Shown in pieces: positions 50,146 to 58,523 of a stretch of 64,000 nt of DNA. Origin of the DNA: JASLEW01 sp035544895 (GTDB taxonomy: Bacteria; Acidobacteriota; Thermoanaerobaculia; Multivoradales; UBA5704). Position numbers and translations under genes: made by a program. The notes under the pieces are model-generated. The model worked only from the letters and a program-made list of their open reading frames with translations. It made no database searches and was not told the DNA's origin. The stretch lies in assembly GCA_035544895.1 (NCBI GenBank), contig DASZZM010000080.1, positions 1-64,000 of the forward strand, given 5' to 3'. Each line of letters begins with the position of its first letter. The first letter of the stretch is position 1.

Positions 50146-50225
50146 GACAATCTGGATAGTTTCGGCCTGGCGCTAATGATGAACTATCTGTATATTGACA
50201 GGCTTCTTTGAGGTTGTTCGACTGC

Positions 50226-50409
50226 TTGACAGCGCCGAGTCGGCTACTGTATAAGGTGGTTTACGTAGGACTAGCTACCACCCGTTGTGGGCTAGGTAGT
50301 TGCTTCAAGATGCCGCCGGACCCCCCGCCCAGGTCGGGCCTCGTGTCGTCCCTCGGCAGAGACATCTTACCGGCGTTGGAACTGCCAACGCCAGAGCTAG
50401 GAGTAGCTT
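50226..50409 (+). promoter_or_regulatory. Promoter and hairpin leader at the start of the low-GC island
   Basis: TTGACA (50226-50231), 18 bases, then TATAAG (50250-50255) form a good sigma-70 promoter. A perfect 8-bp hairpin (50372-50379 with 50385-50392) sits 8 bases before the GGAG site and ATG 50410, where it could affect translation. Confidence 0.5.
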
Positions 50410-50619
50410 ATGCCCACGAAGCAGCCCGGTCTCGATGGCCGCCACCGCGACGAAGACGGAAGGATTAGTGAAAAGCACGGCAACACACTCGTTGGCACCT
50501 TGCGCGAAACCTACGGACCGGATTTCCTCCCTGGCGTTCGCTCAGATGCGAAGCTTGAAACCATCCGGGATAGAACCGGCAAATCGCTCAGCGAGCTTGT
50601 GAAGGACCACGAGAAATAG
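50410..50619 (+). CDS. Small conserved-type hypothetical protein, 69 aa
   Basis: ATG 50410 after GGAG. Charged protein with P-G-L-D-G-R-H-R-D-E-D-G-R-I and R-E-T-Y-G-P-D-F-L, then R-T-G-K-S-L-S-E-L-V-K-D-H. The pattern resembles short cytoplasmic proteins seen on mobile islands; no function is recognised. It is first in the island, before a 131-aa protein. Confidence 0.7.
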   Translation: MPTKQPGLDGRHRDEDGRISEKHGNTLVGTLRETYGPDFLPGVRSDAKLETIRDRTGKSLSELVKDHEK

Positions 50620-50658
50620 ACCTGACCGCAGACAGTCGATAAATAGGGAGGAACGACC

Positions 50659-51054
50659 ATGGCGGCTGATCTACAGAAGGAAGTGGCTGAACTTAAAACC
50701 AAACTGACGCGGCTAGAGGAGTACGTTGAGCGGCTCGGTTGGGGCAATCCGCACGACATTGCCTATCAGACGCTCGGTTACGTTGACTTCATACGCAGCT
50801 ACTACGCATCGGGTGCTGCTGGCGTTGAGATGATACGCCAGATGGTGGAGATGCTCCGTGTAACCGCCACGGGGTGCGTCGGAGTGCCTTCTTCGGGTGT
50901 AAGGCCAGCTTTCCTCTACGGCCTAGCCGACCTCATCCAAGGTGTCTATTTGGAGAATCGCTATAACCAAGAGGTGCATGCTGCGGCGGTCACGAGGCGC
51001 CGCGAAGAACAGCTCCGGGCGAGGACTGAAGGAGCCGAGGGCGAGAAAGCCTAA
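50659..51054 (+). CDS. Hypothetical protein with N-terminal coiled coil, 131 aa
   Basis: GGGAGGA before ATG 50659. Residues 3-25 form a short coiled coil (L-Q-K-E-V-A-E-L-K-T-K-L-T-R-L-E-E-Y), and a helical middle follows. The Arg/Glu-rich tail ends at the TAA just before the capH promoter. No family recognised. Position suggests it was carried with the defence genes. Confidence 0.7.
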   Translation: MAADLQKEVAELKTKLTRLEEYVERLGWGNPHDIAYQTLGYVDFIRSYYASGAAGVEMIRQMVEMLRVTATGCVGVPSSGVRPAFLYGLADLIQGVYLENRYNQEVHAAAVTRRREEQLRARTEGAEGEKA

Positions 51055-51101
51055 CCCGCACTGCTCAACTCCGCAGATCGCGCCAAGACCGGCCGCTGGC
51101 C

Positions 51102-51135
51102 TTGACAGGCTCTCTCGGCTAGTGTAAGCTTACAC
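51102..51135 (+). promoter_or_regulatory. CapH promoter with perfect palindromic operator
   Basis: TTGACA at 51102-51107, 17 bases, then TAAGCT at 51125-51130. The perfect 14-bp palindrome GTGTAAGCTTACAC (51122-51135) covers the -10 box and ends two bases before the capH ATG. It is the obvious place for CapH autorepression, and the mRNA would be leaderless. Operator role is inference. Confidence 0.6.
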
Positions 51136-51137
51136 CC

Positions 51138-51485
51138 ATGGTAAAGACCCTCGGCCAGCGTATCCGGGAACTGCGGGACACAGCGGATCTCTCTCTCCGG
51201 GAGTGCGCCGGCAGACTCGAAATCTCACCCGCCTTCCTCTCGGACATAGAACTCGGCCGCCGCCATCCGTCAGACAAGGTGCTCGCGAACATCGCCAAGC
51301 TCTTGCGCACCAGCACCGAGGAACTCCGGCAGTACGACACCCGCCCTCCCGTCGATGAACTTCGCCGCCGCGCCGCCGAGAACCCGACCCTTGGAGTCCT
51401 GCTTCGCAGCATCGCCGACGGGAAGGTGTCGACTGAGGATGCGCTAAGGCTCATTAAGAAGTCGGACAAGGACTCCAAGCCATGA
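51138..51485 (+). CDS. capH: XRE-family repressor CapH of a CBASS operon
   Basis: 115 aa. Helix-turn-helix at about 8-55 (L-R-E-C-A-G-R-L-E-I-S-P-A-F-L-S-D-I-E-L-G-R-R), then a short C-terminal helix. It is adjacent to an ImmA-like peptidase (start overlaps its stop) and a CBASS operon. In described CapH-CapP pairs, the repressor is cleaved by the peptidase after DNA damage or ssDNA signals, opening CBASS expression. ATG 51138 has no upstream ribosome-binding site. Confidence 0.85.
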   Translation: MVKTLGQRIRELRDTADLSLRECAGRLEISPAFLSDIELGRRHPSDKVLANIAKLLRTSTEELRQYDTRPPVDELRRRAAENPTLGVLLRSIADGKVSTEDALRLIKKSDKDSKP

Positions 51486-52183
51486 AGACCTATCGAGCGA
51501 GCGCCGGGCCAGTCCGCGAGCGTCCCTTCTACCCCGAAGCCGACGTGGAACGGATCTGCTCAGAGGAACTTCGGAAGCTCGGTTTCTACCCTTCCTCGCC
51601 GCAACCGATAAACATCGACCGTTTCATTGAGAAGCGTTTCGGGGCGCCGCCCGAGCCGGCGGATGACCTTCCCGCGAGCATCCTTGGCTACACCGCCTTC
51701 GGGGCGAAGGGAGTTCAGGCGATCTATGTCTCGCGTTCCCTCTTTGAGGACGAAGCGCAGCCGGCCAAGAGAAGGGTGACGACCACGCTCGCCCACGAAG
51801 CCGGGCATGGCCTTCTCCACGCCCACCTCTTCGCGTTTGAAGCAGACAAGAACCTCGCCCTCTTCGGCCAGGACCCCAACGTGACCGCGACCAAGATCCT
51901 CTGTCGGGATGAGGACACCCGCCCGCGCTCCGGCTATGACGGCCGCTGGTGGGAAGTGCAGGCCAACATGGCGATGGCCGCCTTGGTGCTCCCGAAGGCC
52001 CTGGTTCTCGAATGCGTGAAGCCGCAGCTTCAGGCGCAAGGCGCCCTCGGCACCCTCGTCCTGCCCGACCTTCACCGAGCGGCCGCGATCCGCCTCGTCT
52101 CCGATACCTTCGACCTGAACCCGATCGTGGCGCAGCACCGGCTTGCTCGGCTCTTTCCTCCGGGAGGGCAGTTGACACTCTAA
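51482..52183 (+). CDS. capP: ImmA/IrrE-type metallopeptidase CapP
   Basis: 233 aa. Zinc motif H105-E106-A-G-H109 (A-H-E-A-G-H-G) and third ligand E158 in W-W-E-V-Q-A-N-M. It fits the CapP/ImmA class that cuts an XRE repressor. It overlaps capH by ATGA and is followed by the CBASS genes. The repressor-sensing and DNA-binding mode is known from the family only. Confidence 0.87.
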   Translation: MKTYRASAGPVRERPFYPEADVERICSEELRKLGFYPSSPQPINIDRFIEKRFGAPPEPADDLPASILGYTAFGAKGVQAIYVSRSLFEDEAQPAKRRVTTTLAHEAGHGLLHAHLFAFEADKNLALFGQDPNVTATKILCRDEDTRPRSGYDGRWWEVQANMAMAALVLPKALVLECVKPQLQAQGALGTLVLPDLHRAAAIRLVSDTFDLNPIVAQHRLARLFPPGGQLTL

Positions 52184-52235
52184 TTTTTTTGCTATACTGT
52201 ACGCACCGTCTGCTTACGAAGCATGCAGAGCAGAC
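52172..52235 (+). promoter_or_regulatory. Promoter for the CBASS genes with inverted repeat
   Basis: TTGACA (52172-52177), 15 bases including a T run, then TATACT (52193-52198), overlapping the capP stop. A 7-bp inverted repeat GTCTGCT...AGCAGAC (52208-52214 with 52229-52235) lies just after the expected start of transcription. The CD-NTase gene begins at 52274. Confidence 0.55.
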
Positions 52236-52273
52236 AATAACCAAAGGGGCGCATAACCATAGGAAGCCAGATT

Positions 52274-53269
52274 ATGACACAGCAATCGAAGGAGCCCATG
52301 CTATCGTCGTTCGTAGAGCATAGTGATATCCGTGCCTACGCCGAGGCGAAGGTGAACCTGAAGCGCGACGACGTGAAAACGTATCGCGATCAAGTGAACA
52401 GGCTGCGAGAACGTCTCAGTGATTACATCAAGGACCATCCCGACTACGGCCTTGTGAAGATGCTTCATGCTGGTAGCGTCATGAAAGGCACTGCACTGAA
52501 GACCGTAAACGACATGGATGTGGCGGTGTATGTGCAGCCTTCCGACGAGACCGTAGATGAAAGCAGGCTATTGCCATGGTTGGTTGCGCGCCTTCGTGAA
52601 GTGTACCCTACGATGAAGCCAGAGCAGTTCACCCCATGCGACCACTGTGTGGCCGTATCCTTTAGGGGCAGCGGGCTCGATGTTGACGTGGTGCCGGTGA
52701 TCGCCGAGGGCGACGAGGAGGATCACGGTTGCCTTATCGTCAAGGATACCGGCAAGCGCGTGCGGACGAGCATCCCCATGCACTTGGAGTTCATCCGAAA
52801 GCGGAAGAACGCGCAGCCAGACCACTTTGCTCAAGTGGTGCGGCTAGTCAAATGGTGGGTGCGCCAGCGCAAGTCGGACGACGCTTCTTTCCGCTTCAAG
52901 TCCTTCATGGTCGAGTTGATCTGCGCCAAGCTTGCAGACGAGGGGCTCGACTGTTCCGACTACCCGCGCGCTCTTGAGCGCTTCTTTGCCTACGTGGTGA
53001 CAACTGGTCTGAAGGAGCGTATCATCTTCACGGACTACTATAAGAGCGCTACCGCATCCGCATCAACTGATCCCATCCAGATCTTCGACCCCGTGAATCC
53101 TGAGAACAACGTCGCCGCTCAGTATAGCGAGGCAAACAGAACCGCGATCACGGAGGCCGCGGCGGACGCTCTCGATGCCATCACGGAAGCGCATTACGCT
53201 ACAACCCAAGGCCGAGCCGTCGAGATGTGGAAGCTCGTGTTCGGTCCATCTTTCGGAGTTAACCTCTAA
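52274..53269 (+). CDS. cdnC: CBASS CD-NTase (cyclic oligonucleotide synthase)
   Basis: 331 aa. Pol-beta nucleotidyltransferase motif G67-S68 and D80-M-D82 (H-A-G-S-V...N-D-M-D-V), third acidic residue in L-D-V-D (D136/D138), then a C-terminal OAS-like helical domain. In HORMA/TRIP13/NucC systems it makes cAAA after phage infection. AGGAA lies 8 bases before ATG 52274. The clade (C) is suggested by the partner genes, not proven. Confidence 0.93.
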   Translation: MTQQSKEPMLSSFVEHSDIRAYAEAKVNLKRDDVKTYRDQVNRLRERLSDYIKDHPDYGLVKMLHAGSVMKGTALKTVNDMDVAVYVQPSDETVDESRLLPWLVARLREVYPTMKPEQFTPCDHCVAVSFRGSGLDVDVVPVIAEGDEEDHGCLIVKDTGKRVRTSIPMHLEFIRKRKNAQPDHFAQVVRLVKWWVRQRKSDDASFRFKSFMVELICAKLADEGLDCSDYPRALERFFAYVVTTGLKERIIFTDYYKSATASASTDPIQIFDPVNPENNVAAQYSEANRTAITEAAADALDAITEAHYATTQGRAVEMWKLVFGPSFGVNL

Positions 53270-53778
53270 TGACTACCACCCACACTCTTTCTTCGACTGC
53301 GACTTTCACGGTCACCCATGCCAAATACCTCGCGTCCAAGATTGCCACGGACCTTCGCCAGATGCAACTCTTCTACGGAAGTCCGAGCGATCTGTGGATC
53401 GAGCACTATTTGACCGAGGCAGTAGTGCTTCTACTAGGAGGCTATCTGGAGTGCGTCACCTATGGCTTCAGACGCAACGGCCAGTGGGTCGTAGCTCTCA
53501 AATACGATGCTAATGTGGGCGGAGTCCTGCTCGCTGATGATCGCGCAGGCCGGGTCAAGCCTGGTGTTAACGTGTTCGGGGCATCGTGGGGCTCGTTCTT
53601 GGAGCATTCCGCGAAGTTCCTCACGCTTTCCGGTGCAGACCGTGAGCGCGTCGAGGCTCTCTTGCCGTTTGAGCGCGGCTACGGTGAAGAGCCTCGCGTT
53701 GGTGGCGCCTGGATGGCCGATAGGTCATACTCGAACGGCGGCGTGTCTCTTCAGCGCCAAATGTATGCCCAAAACTAA
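53269..53778 (+). CDS. cap7: Bacterial HORMA domain protein Cap7
   Basis: 169 aa. Starts with S-S-T-A-T-F-T-V-T-H-A-K-Y-L-A-S-K-I, the conserved opening of bacterial HORMA family 1, then D-L-R-Q-M-Q-L-F-Y-G-S-P-S-D and L-L-G-G-Y-L-E-C-V-T-Y-G-F. In CBASS it binds a peptide and activates the CD-NTase, and is recycled by Cap6. TAATG overlap with the previous stop. Confidence 0.88.
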   Translation: MTTTHTLSSTATFTVTHAKYLASKIATDLRQMQLFYGSPSDLWIEHYLTEAVVLLLGGYLECVTYGFRRNGQWVVALKYDANVGGVLLADDRAGRVKPGVNVFGASWGSFLEHSAKFLTLSGADRERVEALLPFERGYGEEPRVGGAWMADRSYSNGGVSLQRQMYAQN

Positions 53779-53780
53779 TC

Positions 53781-54704
53781 ATGGATAACGACCTTCTCTT
53801 TGATGAGGTTTTGGAACTGCCTGATCCGGGTGCAGCCAGGCGCTACGGAGCCTTGGTGGGCCTCGATGAAGTCAAGGACCGGCTTGCCAAGGAAGCCCGT
53901 CTCGTCCTGCACCCGAGCCGCCTGACGGAGTGGAGCAAGCGGCATCATGGAAGCGAACTGCCGATCTTGACGCACTTTCAAAGCCGCCCTCCGCTCTTTG
54001 TCTTTGCTGGCGACGTTGGCACGGGCAAAACGACGTTGGCAGAGACTTTCGGGAATCCCGTCGCGAGGGAGGAAGGCATCGCCGTGAAGCTTTACCGGCT
54101 GAGCCTTAACGCCCGAGGTTCCGGCACGGTTGGTGAGATGACTCAGCTTCTTTCCGCTGCGTTCAGGGAGGTGCATAGCGCTGCCAAGAAGGCCAGTTCA
54201 GCCAAGGGCAAGCCCGCCTCCGGGATGATTCTCTTGATAGACGAAGCCGATGCTCTCGCGCAGTCACGGGAAATCGAACAGATGCACCACGAGGATCGTG
54301 CGGGCGTGAATGCTCTTATTCGTGGGATTGACGCGCTTGCTAACGACAGGTTGCCAGTGTTGATTGTGATGTGCACGAATAGACTCGGAGCTCTTGACCC
54401 CGCCGTAAGACGCCGCGCGGCGGCGATTTTTGATTTCGATCGTCCGACCGACGAGCAGAGATCCGCCGTGCTGAGCGCGGGACTCAAGGGCGCCGGTCTC
54501 ACCGCTAAACAGATATCTGAGATCACTAGCCTTACCGGTCGCGGAGACCAGGGGTATGGATTTACTTACTCTGACCTGACACAGCGGCTTCTGCCGGCGA
54601 TAGTATTGGACGCATTTCCTGACGGCCCGATCAAGTTCGAGCGAGTTCGGGCGCTGACAGTGCAAATGAAACCCACGCCTCCGTTCAACGAGAGCAAATC
54701 CTAG
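53781..54704 (+). CDS. cap6: TRIP13-like AAA+ ATPase Cap6
   Basis: 307 aa. Walker A G77-D-V-G-T-G-K-T84, Walker B I-L-L-I-D154-E155-A-D, sensor C-T-N-R and Arg-rich second region. It is the HORMA remodeller that opens Cap7 and stops CD-NTase signalling. Two bases separate its start from the Cap7 stop. Confidence 0.92.
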   Translation: MDNDLLFDEVLELPDPGAARRYGALVGLDEVKDRLAKEARLVLHPSRLTEWSKRHHGSELPILTHFQSRPPLFVFAGDVGTGKTTLAETFGNPVAREEGIAVKLYRLSLNARGSGTVGEMTQLLSAAFREVHSAAKKASSAKGKPASGMILLIDEADALAQSREIEQMHHEDRAGVNALIRGIDALANDRLPVLIVMCTNRLGALDPAVRRRAAAIFDFDRPTDEQRSAVLSAGLKGAGLTAKQISEITSLTGRGDQGYGFTYSDLTQRLLPAIVLDAFPDGPIKFERVRALTVQMKPTPPFNESKS

Positions 54705-54755
54705 ACCGGCCATGACATCAACCAAGACCTTAAACCTCGGAAGGTACTTGCCAAT

Positions 54756-55481
54756 ATGACTGACTGGTCGCTATCCAAGCTGTTAGCTAATCTTCATAAT
54801 GACATCTCAAGTCGGCTCTCGATCGCGCGCGAATCTTTCGCTCATCCCGGCACAAAAGGCGACGCGAGCGAGGCCGTATGGCTCGAACTCTTGCAAGCGT
54901 ACCTTCCGAAACGGTATCAAGCAGACCGGGGCCACATCGTCGATAGCGAGGGCCATTTCAGTGACCAGATCGACGTAGTCGTCTACGACAGGCAATACTC
55001 GCCGTTCATCTTCCACTTTCAGGAACAGAGGATAATCCCCGCTGAAAGCGTATACGCGGTGTTCGAAGCGAAACAGACGATTACCGCGGCACACGTCGAG
55101 TACGCCCAGGTCAAAGCGGAGAGCGTGCGAAAGCTTCATCGCACTTCCCTCCCTATCCCACATGCTGGTGGAACCTATCCGGCAAAGAAGCCCGGTCACA
55201 TCATTGCCGGCTTGCTGACGTTTGAGAGTGAGTGGTCACCACCCCTTGGCGATGCCCTACGAGATTCGCTTTCGAAGGGAACGGGTGACCGAACGCTCGA
55301 TCTTGGTTGCGTGGCAGCTCACGGCGTGTTCGCGTGTGGAGAAGATGCCTGTTACACGACAGAGAAGAGCGACAAGGCCGCCACTGTCTTCCTACTTGAG
55401 CTGATTGCTCGTCTTCAGTCTCTCGCGACAGTACCGATGATCGATGTGCGCGCTTACGCGAAGTGGTTGACTGGACCATGA
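54756..55481 (+). CDS. nucC: NucC CBASS effector endonuclease
   Basis: 241 aa, the same length as E. coli NucC and clearly alike throughout (T-D-W-S-L-S, H-P-G-T-K-G-D-A-S-E, R-T-S-L-P-I-P-H-A-G-G-T-Y-P-A-K, V-P-M-I-D-V-R-A-Y). Active-site residues D73, E104 and K106 are present at the exact numbering. Bound cAAA turns the trimer into a hexamer that cuts all DNA, killing the infected cell. Confidence 0.96.
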   Translation: MTDWSLSKLLANLHNDISSRLSIARESFAHPGTKGDASEAVWLELLQAYLPKRYQADRGHIVDSEGHFSDQIDVVVYDRQYSPFIFHFQEQRIIPAESVYAVFEAKQTITAAHVEYAQVKAESVRKLHRTSLPIPHAGGTYPAKKPGHIIAGLLTFESEWSPPLGDALRDSLSKGTGDRTLDLGCVAAHGVFACGEDACYTTEKSDKAATVFLLELIARLQSLATVPMIDVRAYAKWLTGP

Positions 55482-55570
55482 GGGAAGATGCCTACATCTC
55501 CTCCGTGCTACGAAGATACACGCTCACGGCGTCTCCCTTAAAGTTAGACCCCATCCGGCGCCGGCTGACA

Positions 55571-55770
55571 GTGGCCTGTACCAGGTGAATCGCCAGGGGA
55601 TGGCGCAGCAATCGACGCCGGGAGCCAGGCGCGCCGACGCAGGCATAGCGGGGACTATGTCGAGGAGGCGGCCGGCGCTCCCGCCATTGCCGGCACTCCC
55701 CGCAGGTCGCAACGCCGCTCCAGGCGTCGAGGGCAAGCCAGACACTAACGATTCACCTGGTACAGGCCAC
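55571..55770. mobile_element. 200-bp MITE-like element with 21-bp terminal inverted repeats
   Basis: A perfect 21-bp inverted repeat (55571-55591 with 55750-55770) encloses 158 bases that include a family A module (55669-55710). No transposase gene is present and no target-site duplication is clear. It may be moved by a transposase elsewhere. Confidence 0.7.
55669..55710 (+). repeat. Repeat family A, copy 3 (inside MITE-like element)
   Basis: Module with CTCCCGCCATTGC and CACTCCCCGCAGGTCGC, same orientation as the gspD copy; two substitutions. Here it is intergenic. Confidence 0.8.
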
Positions 55771-55890
55771 TAGACTAGCTCGCGGACCGCAACAGTTGCG
55801 CTCCCGCCTCGTACAATAGGGGACAGGACGGCGGGCTGACTGGCGCGGCAGAGTCCGGCGGTCTGTCTAGGCCCGGCGACGGAGGTTCTG

Positions 55891-57144
55891 GTGAGACGGA
55901 AGTACCTGTGGTTGACCCTGGGGATGGTGGCGCTGTCGCTCGTCCTCGGCGGTTGGGCGTTCTTCAGGCGCGACACCGCAAGCGTCGAGGTGCAAGTGGC
56001 CACCGTGGGGCGCGAAGATCTCCAGGCCAAAGTCACCGCCAACGGCAAGGTGCAGGCGCAGAAGAAAGTCGACATCTCGGCCACCATCGCCGGCCAGATC
56101 ACCCACCTCGCGGTGCAGGAAGGGGACCGGGTCCGCAAGGGGCAGTTCCTGCTGCAGATCGACTCGGCCAATCCGCGTTCCATGGCGCGCAGCAGCGAAG
56201 CCTCCATGGAGGCCCTGCTGCGCGACCTCGAGTCCGCCCGCGCAGCTCTCGAGCAGGCGCGCGCCGATTTCCGCCGCGCCGAGGGCAACCATCGCGCCGG
56301 CATCCTCTCCGAGTCCGACTTCGAGAAGGTCCGCACCTCCCTGGCCACCGCCCAGGCGGTGGCGGGGGCCAGCCAGCGCCGTGTCGATCAGGCCCGGGCG
56401 ACCTTCGAAGGGGCGCGCGACCTGCTGTCGAAGACCACCATCCGGGCGCCCATGGACGGCATCATCACCGCCAAGCGCGTCGAGGAGGGCGAGGTGGCGG
56501 TCATCGGGGTGCAGAACAGCCCCGGCACGGTGCTGCTGACCATCTCGGACATGTCCGTCGTCGAGACGGAGATGGAGGTCGACGAGACTTCGATCCCGGC
56601 CGTCAAGGTCGGCCAGGAGGCGCGCGTGCACATCGACGCCTATCCCAACCGCACCTTTAACGGCGTGGTCACCGAGGTGGGCAGCAGCCCCATGGCCGCC
56701 ACGGCCGGCGCAACCGCCACCGAGGCCATCAAGTTCATGGTCAAGGTGCAGCTCGCGGCCCCGCCCGCCGGCATCAAGCCTGGCCTCTCGGTCCAGGCCG
56801 ATATCCTGACCGGCTTCCGCGGCCGGGCCCTGGTCATACCGATCCAGGCCCTGGTGCTGCGCGACTCCGAACGCGAGCGCGAGCGCAAGGCCGGGGCCGC
56901 AGCGCCGCCGCCGGGTGCGCCGCGCGAGCAGGAAGGGGTCTACCTGATGGCCGGAGGCAAGGCGCGGTTCCAACCGATCAAGACCGGCCTGATGGGCGAG
57001 CTTTCAGTCGAGGTGCTCGACGGCCTGCGCGGTGGCGAGACGCTGGTCACCGGCCCCTTCAAGGCCCTGCGCACGCTCAAGCCCGGCGACCGCCTGAAGC
57101 TCGAGAAGCCGAAGCTCGACAGCGGCGGGCGCGCCGCGGGCTAG
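55891..57144 (+). CDS. MacA/HlyD-type periplasmic adaptor protein
   Basis: 417 aa from GTG 55891 with GGAGG upstream. N-terminal membrane helix (about 9-27), biotinyl-lipoyl fold (G-K-V-Q-A-Q-K-K-V-D-I-S), coiled-coil hairpin (about 110-180), then beta-barrel (V-E-T-E-M-E-V-D-E-T-S-I-P) and membrane-proximal domains. It would connect an inner-membrane transporter to an outer-membrane channel. It is followed by two MacB-like permeases. Confidence 0.92.
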   Translation: MRRKYLWLTLGMVALSLVLGGWAFFRRDTASVEVQVATVGREDLQAKVTANGKVQAQKKVDISATIAGQITHLAVQEGDRVRKGQFLLQIDSANPRSMARSSEASMEALLRDLESARAALEQARADFRRAEGNHRAGILSESDFEKVRTSLATAQAVAGASQRRVDQARATFEGARDLLSKTTIRAPMDGIITAKRVEEGEVAVIGVQNSPGTVLLTISDMSVVETEMEVDETSIPAVKVGQEARVHIDAYPNRTFNGVVTEVGSSPMAATAGATATEAIKFMVKVQLAAPPAGIKPGLSVQADILTGFRGRALVIPIQALVLRDSERERERKAGAAAPPPGAPREQEGVYLMAGGKARFQPIKTGLMGELSVEVLDGLRGGETLVTGPFKALRTLKPGDRLKLEKPKLDSGGRAAG

Positions 57145-57166
57145 AACGAACTCTTGCTACAAGAGG

Positions 57167-57260
57167 GGGTGGGGGCGTCCCCTTCCCCCCCGGAGGGGAG
57201 GGAAGGGGATCGAGGGGTTGCGGGGGGCGATCCTATAGACGCTTTGAGTAGGCCTCGAGA
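57167..57260 (+). repeat. Repeat family C, copy 2 (intergenic)
   Basis: About 94 bases between the adaptor gene and the first permease gene, matching 59808-59900 almost fully and 28901-28968 over about 68 bases. Inverted CCCCTTCCC and GGGAAGGGG arms can fold. It replaces the place where an ATPase gene is normally found. Confidence 0.85.
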
Positions 57261-57302
57261 GCCACTCGGAGCCACCATAGGCATTGGAGGCTAGGACCAG
57301 GA

Positions 57303-58523
57303 ATGGATCTTTCCGAGCTCTTCCGCGAGTGCCTGCGCGCCATCCGCACCCACCGCCTGCGCAGCTTCCTGACCCTGCTCGGCATCATCATCGGCATCGC
57401 CACCCTGGTGGGCGTGGTGGCGGTGATCTCCGGCCTCAACGCTTTCGTCAAGGACAAGGTCTTCGCCCTCGCTCCCGACGTCTTCGTGGTGACCAAGTTC
57501 GGCATCATCCGCAGCCGCGACGAGATGATCGAGGCTCTCAAGCGCCGCAACTTCGACTGGCGCGACTACCAGCGGATCGCCGCGCTGCTGCGCCGCGCCG
57601 AGCAGGTGGGAGCGTCGGCGAGCAGCGTCTCGGTGGTGAAGTTCCGCGACCGCCGGCTGCCCGACGTCAACCTGCACGGCGCCACCGCTAACTACGGCCG
57701 CATGTTGGGGCTCGATCTGGCCGCAGGCAGGTTCTTCGCCGAGGGCGAAGCCCGCGCCGCCCAGGCGGTCGCGGTCATCGGCTGGGACATCAAGGACGAG
57801 CTCTTCCCCCAGCTCGATCCGCTCGGCCGCACCGTGCTGGTGGGCGGCTATCCCTACCGGGTGATCGGTCTGCTGGCCAAGCAGGGCAAGACCCTCGGGC
57901 AGAGCCGCGACACCGAGGTCTACGTCCCCCTCGACAACTACCGCAAGACTTTTGGCAGCCGTACTTCGCTCGACCTCTTCGTGCAGGCCAAGGGCGGCGT
58001 CGCCGGCGTGGACGCCGCGGTCGACGAGGTGCGGACGGTGGTGCGCGCCCTGCGCCACACGGGCTTCCGCGCCCCCGACCCCTTCGGCATCGTCACCGCC
58101 GAGAGCCTGCAGACCCTGTGGGCGCAGATCTCGGCCGCCGCCTTCATCCTGTCGGTCCTGATCGCTTCGGTGTCGCTCGGCGTCGGCGGGATCGTGATCA
58201 TGAACATCATGCTGGTCGCGGTCGTCGAGCGCACCCAGGAGATCGGCCTGCGCCGCGCCCTGGGCGCCCGCAAGCGCGACATCCGCCGGCAGTTCTTGCT
58301 CGAGGCGGCGCTGCTGTCGGTCTCCGGCGGCCTCGCCGGCGTGCTGCTGGGCGGCGCCATTGCCCTCACCGTCAACGGAGTCCTGCACTTCCCGGCGCAT
58401 CTCGCGGCTTCGACCGTGCTGCTCGGCCTCGCCCTGTCGCTCGTGGTGGGCTACGCGGCAGGCTACTGGCCGGCGCGCAACGCTTCCAACCTCCTGGTGG
58501 TCGACGCGTTGAGGGCGGAGTAG
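57303..58523 (+). CDS. MacB-type ABC transporter permease (first)
   Basis: 406 aa. N-terminal helix (R-S-F-L-T-L-L-G-I-I-I-G-I-A-T-L-V-G-V), large periplasmic domain (about 50-270), then three C-terminal helices with the FtsX-like I-M-N-I-M-L-V-A-V-V-E-R-T-Q-E-I-G-L-R-R-A-L-G-A motif. AGGA upstream of ATG 57303. The stop overlaps the next start. Confidence 0.92.
   Translation: MDLSELFRECLRAIRTHRLRSFLTLLGIIIGIATLVGVVAVISGLNAFVKDKVFALAPDVFVVTKFGIIRSRDEMIEALKRRNFDWRDYQRIAALLRRAEQVGASASSVSVVKFRDRRLPDVNLHGATANYGRMLGLDLAAGRFFAEGEARAAQAVAVIGWDIKDELFPQLDPLGRTVLVGGYPYRVIGLLAKQGKTLGQSRDTEVYVPLDNYRKTFGSRTSLDLFVQAKGGVAGVDAAVDEVRTVVRALRHTGFRAPDPFGIVTAESLQTLWAQISAAAFILSVLIASVSLGVGGIVIMNIMLVAVVERTQEIGLRRALGARKRDIRRQFLLEAALLSVSGGLAGVLLGGAIALTVNGVLHFPAHLAASTVLLGLALSLVVGYAAGYWPARNASNLLVVDALRAE

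Larger units (their letters stand above)
55482..55890. other. Region between CBASS and macA-like gene, carrying a TIR element
   Basis: The 409 bases between the nucC stop and the HlyD gene contain no supported coding sequence. Most is taken by the 200-bp element at 55571-55770 (below). GC returns to the high level of the chromosome after about 55550, so the right edge of the island is about here. Confidence 0.6.

Noticed and set aside
55524..55745. Short minus-strand frame near the MITE-like element
   Set aside because: It spans the inverted repeat and family A module and has no initiation signal.
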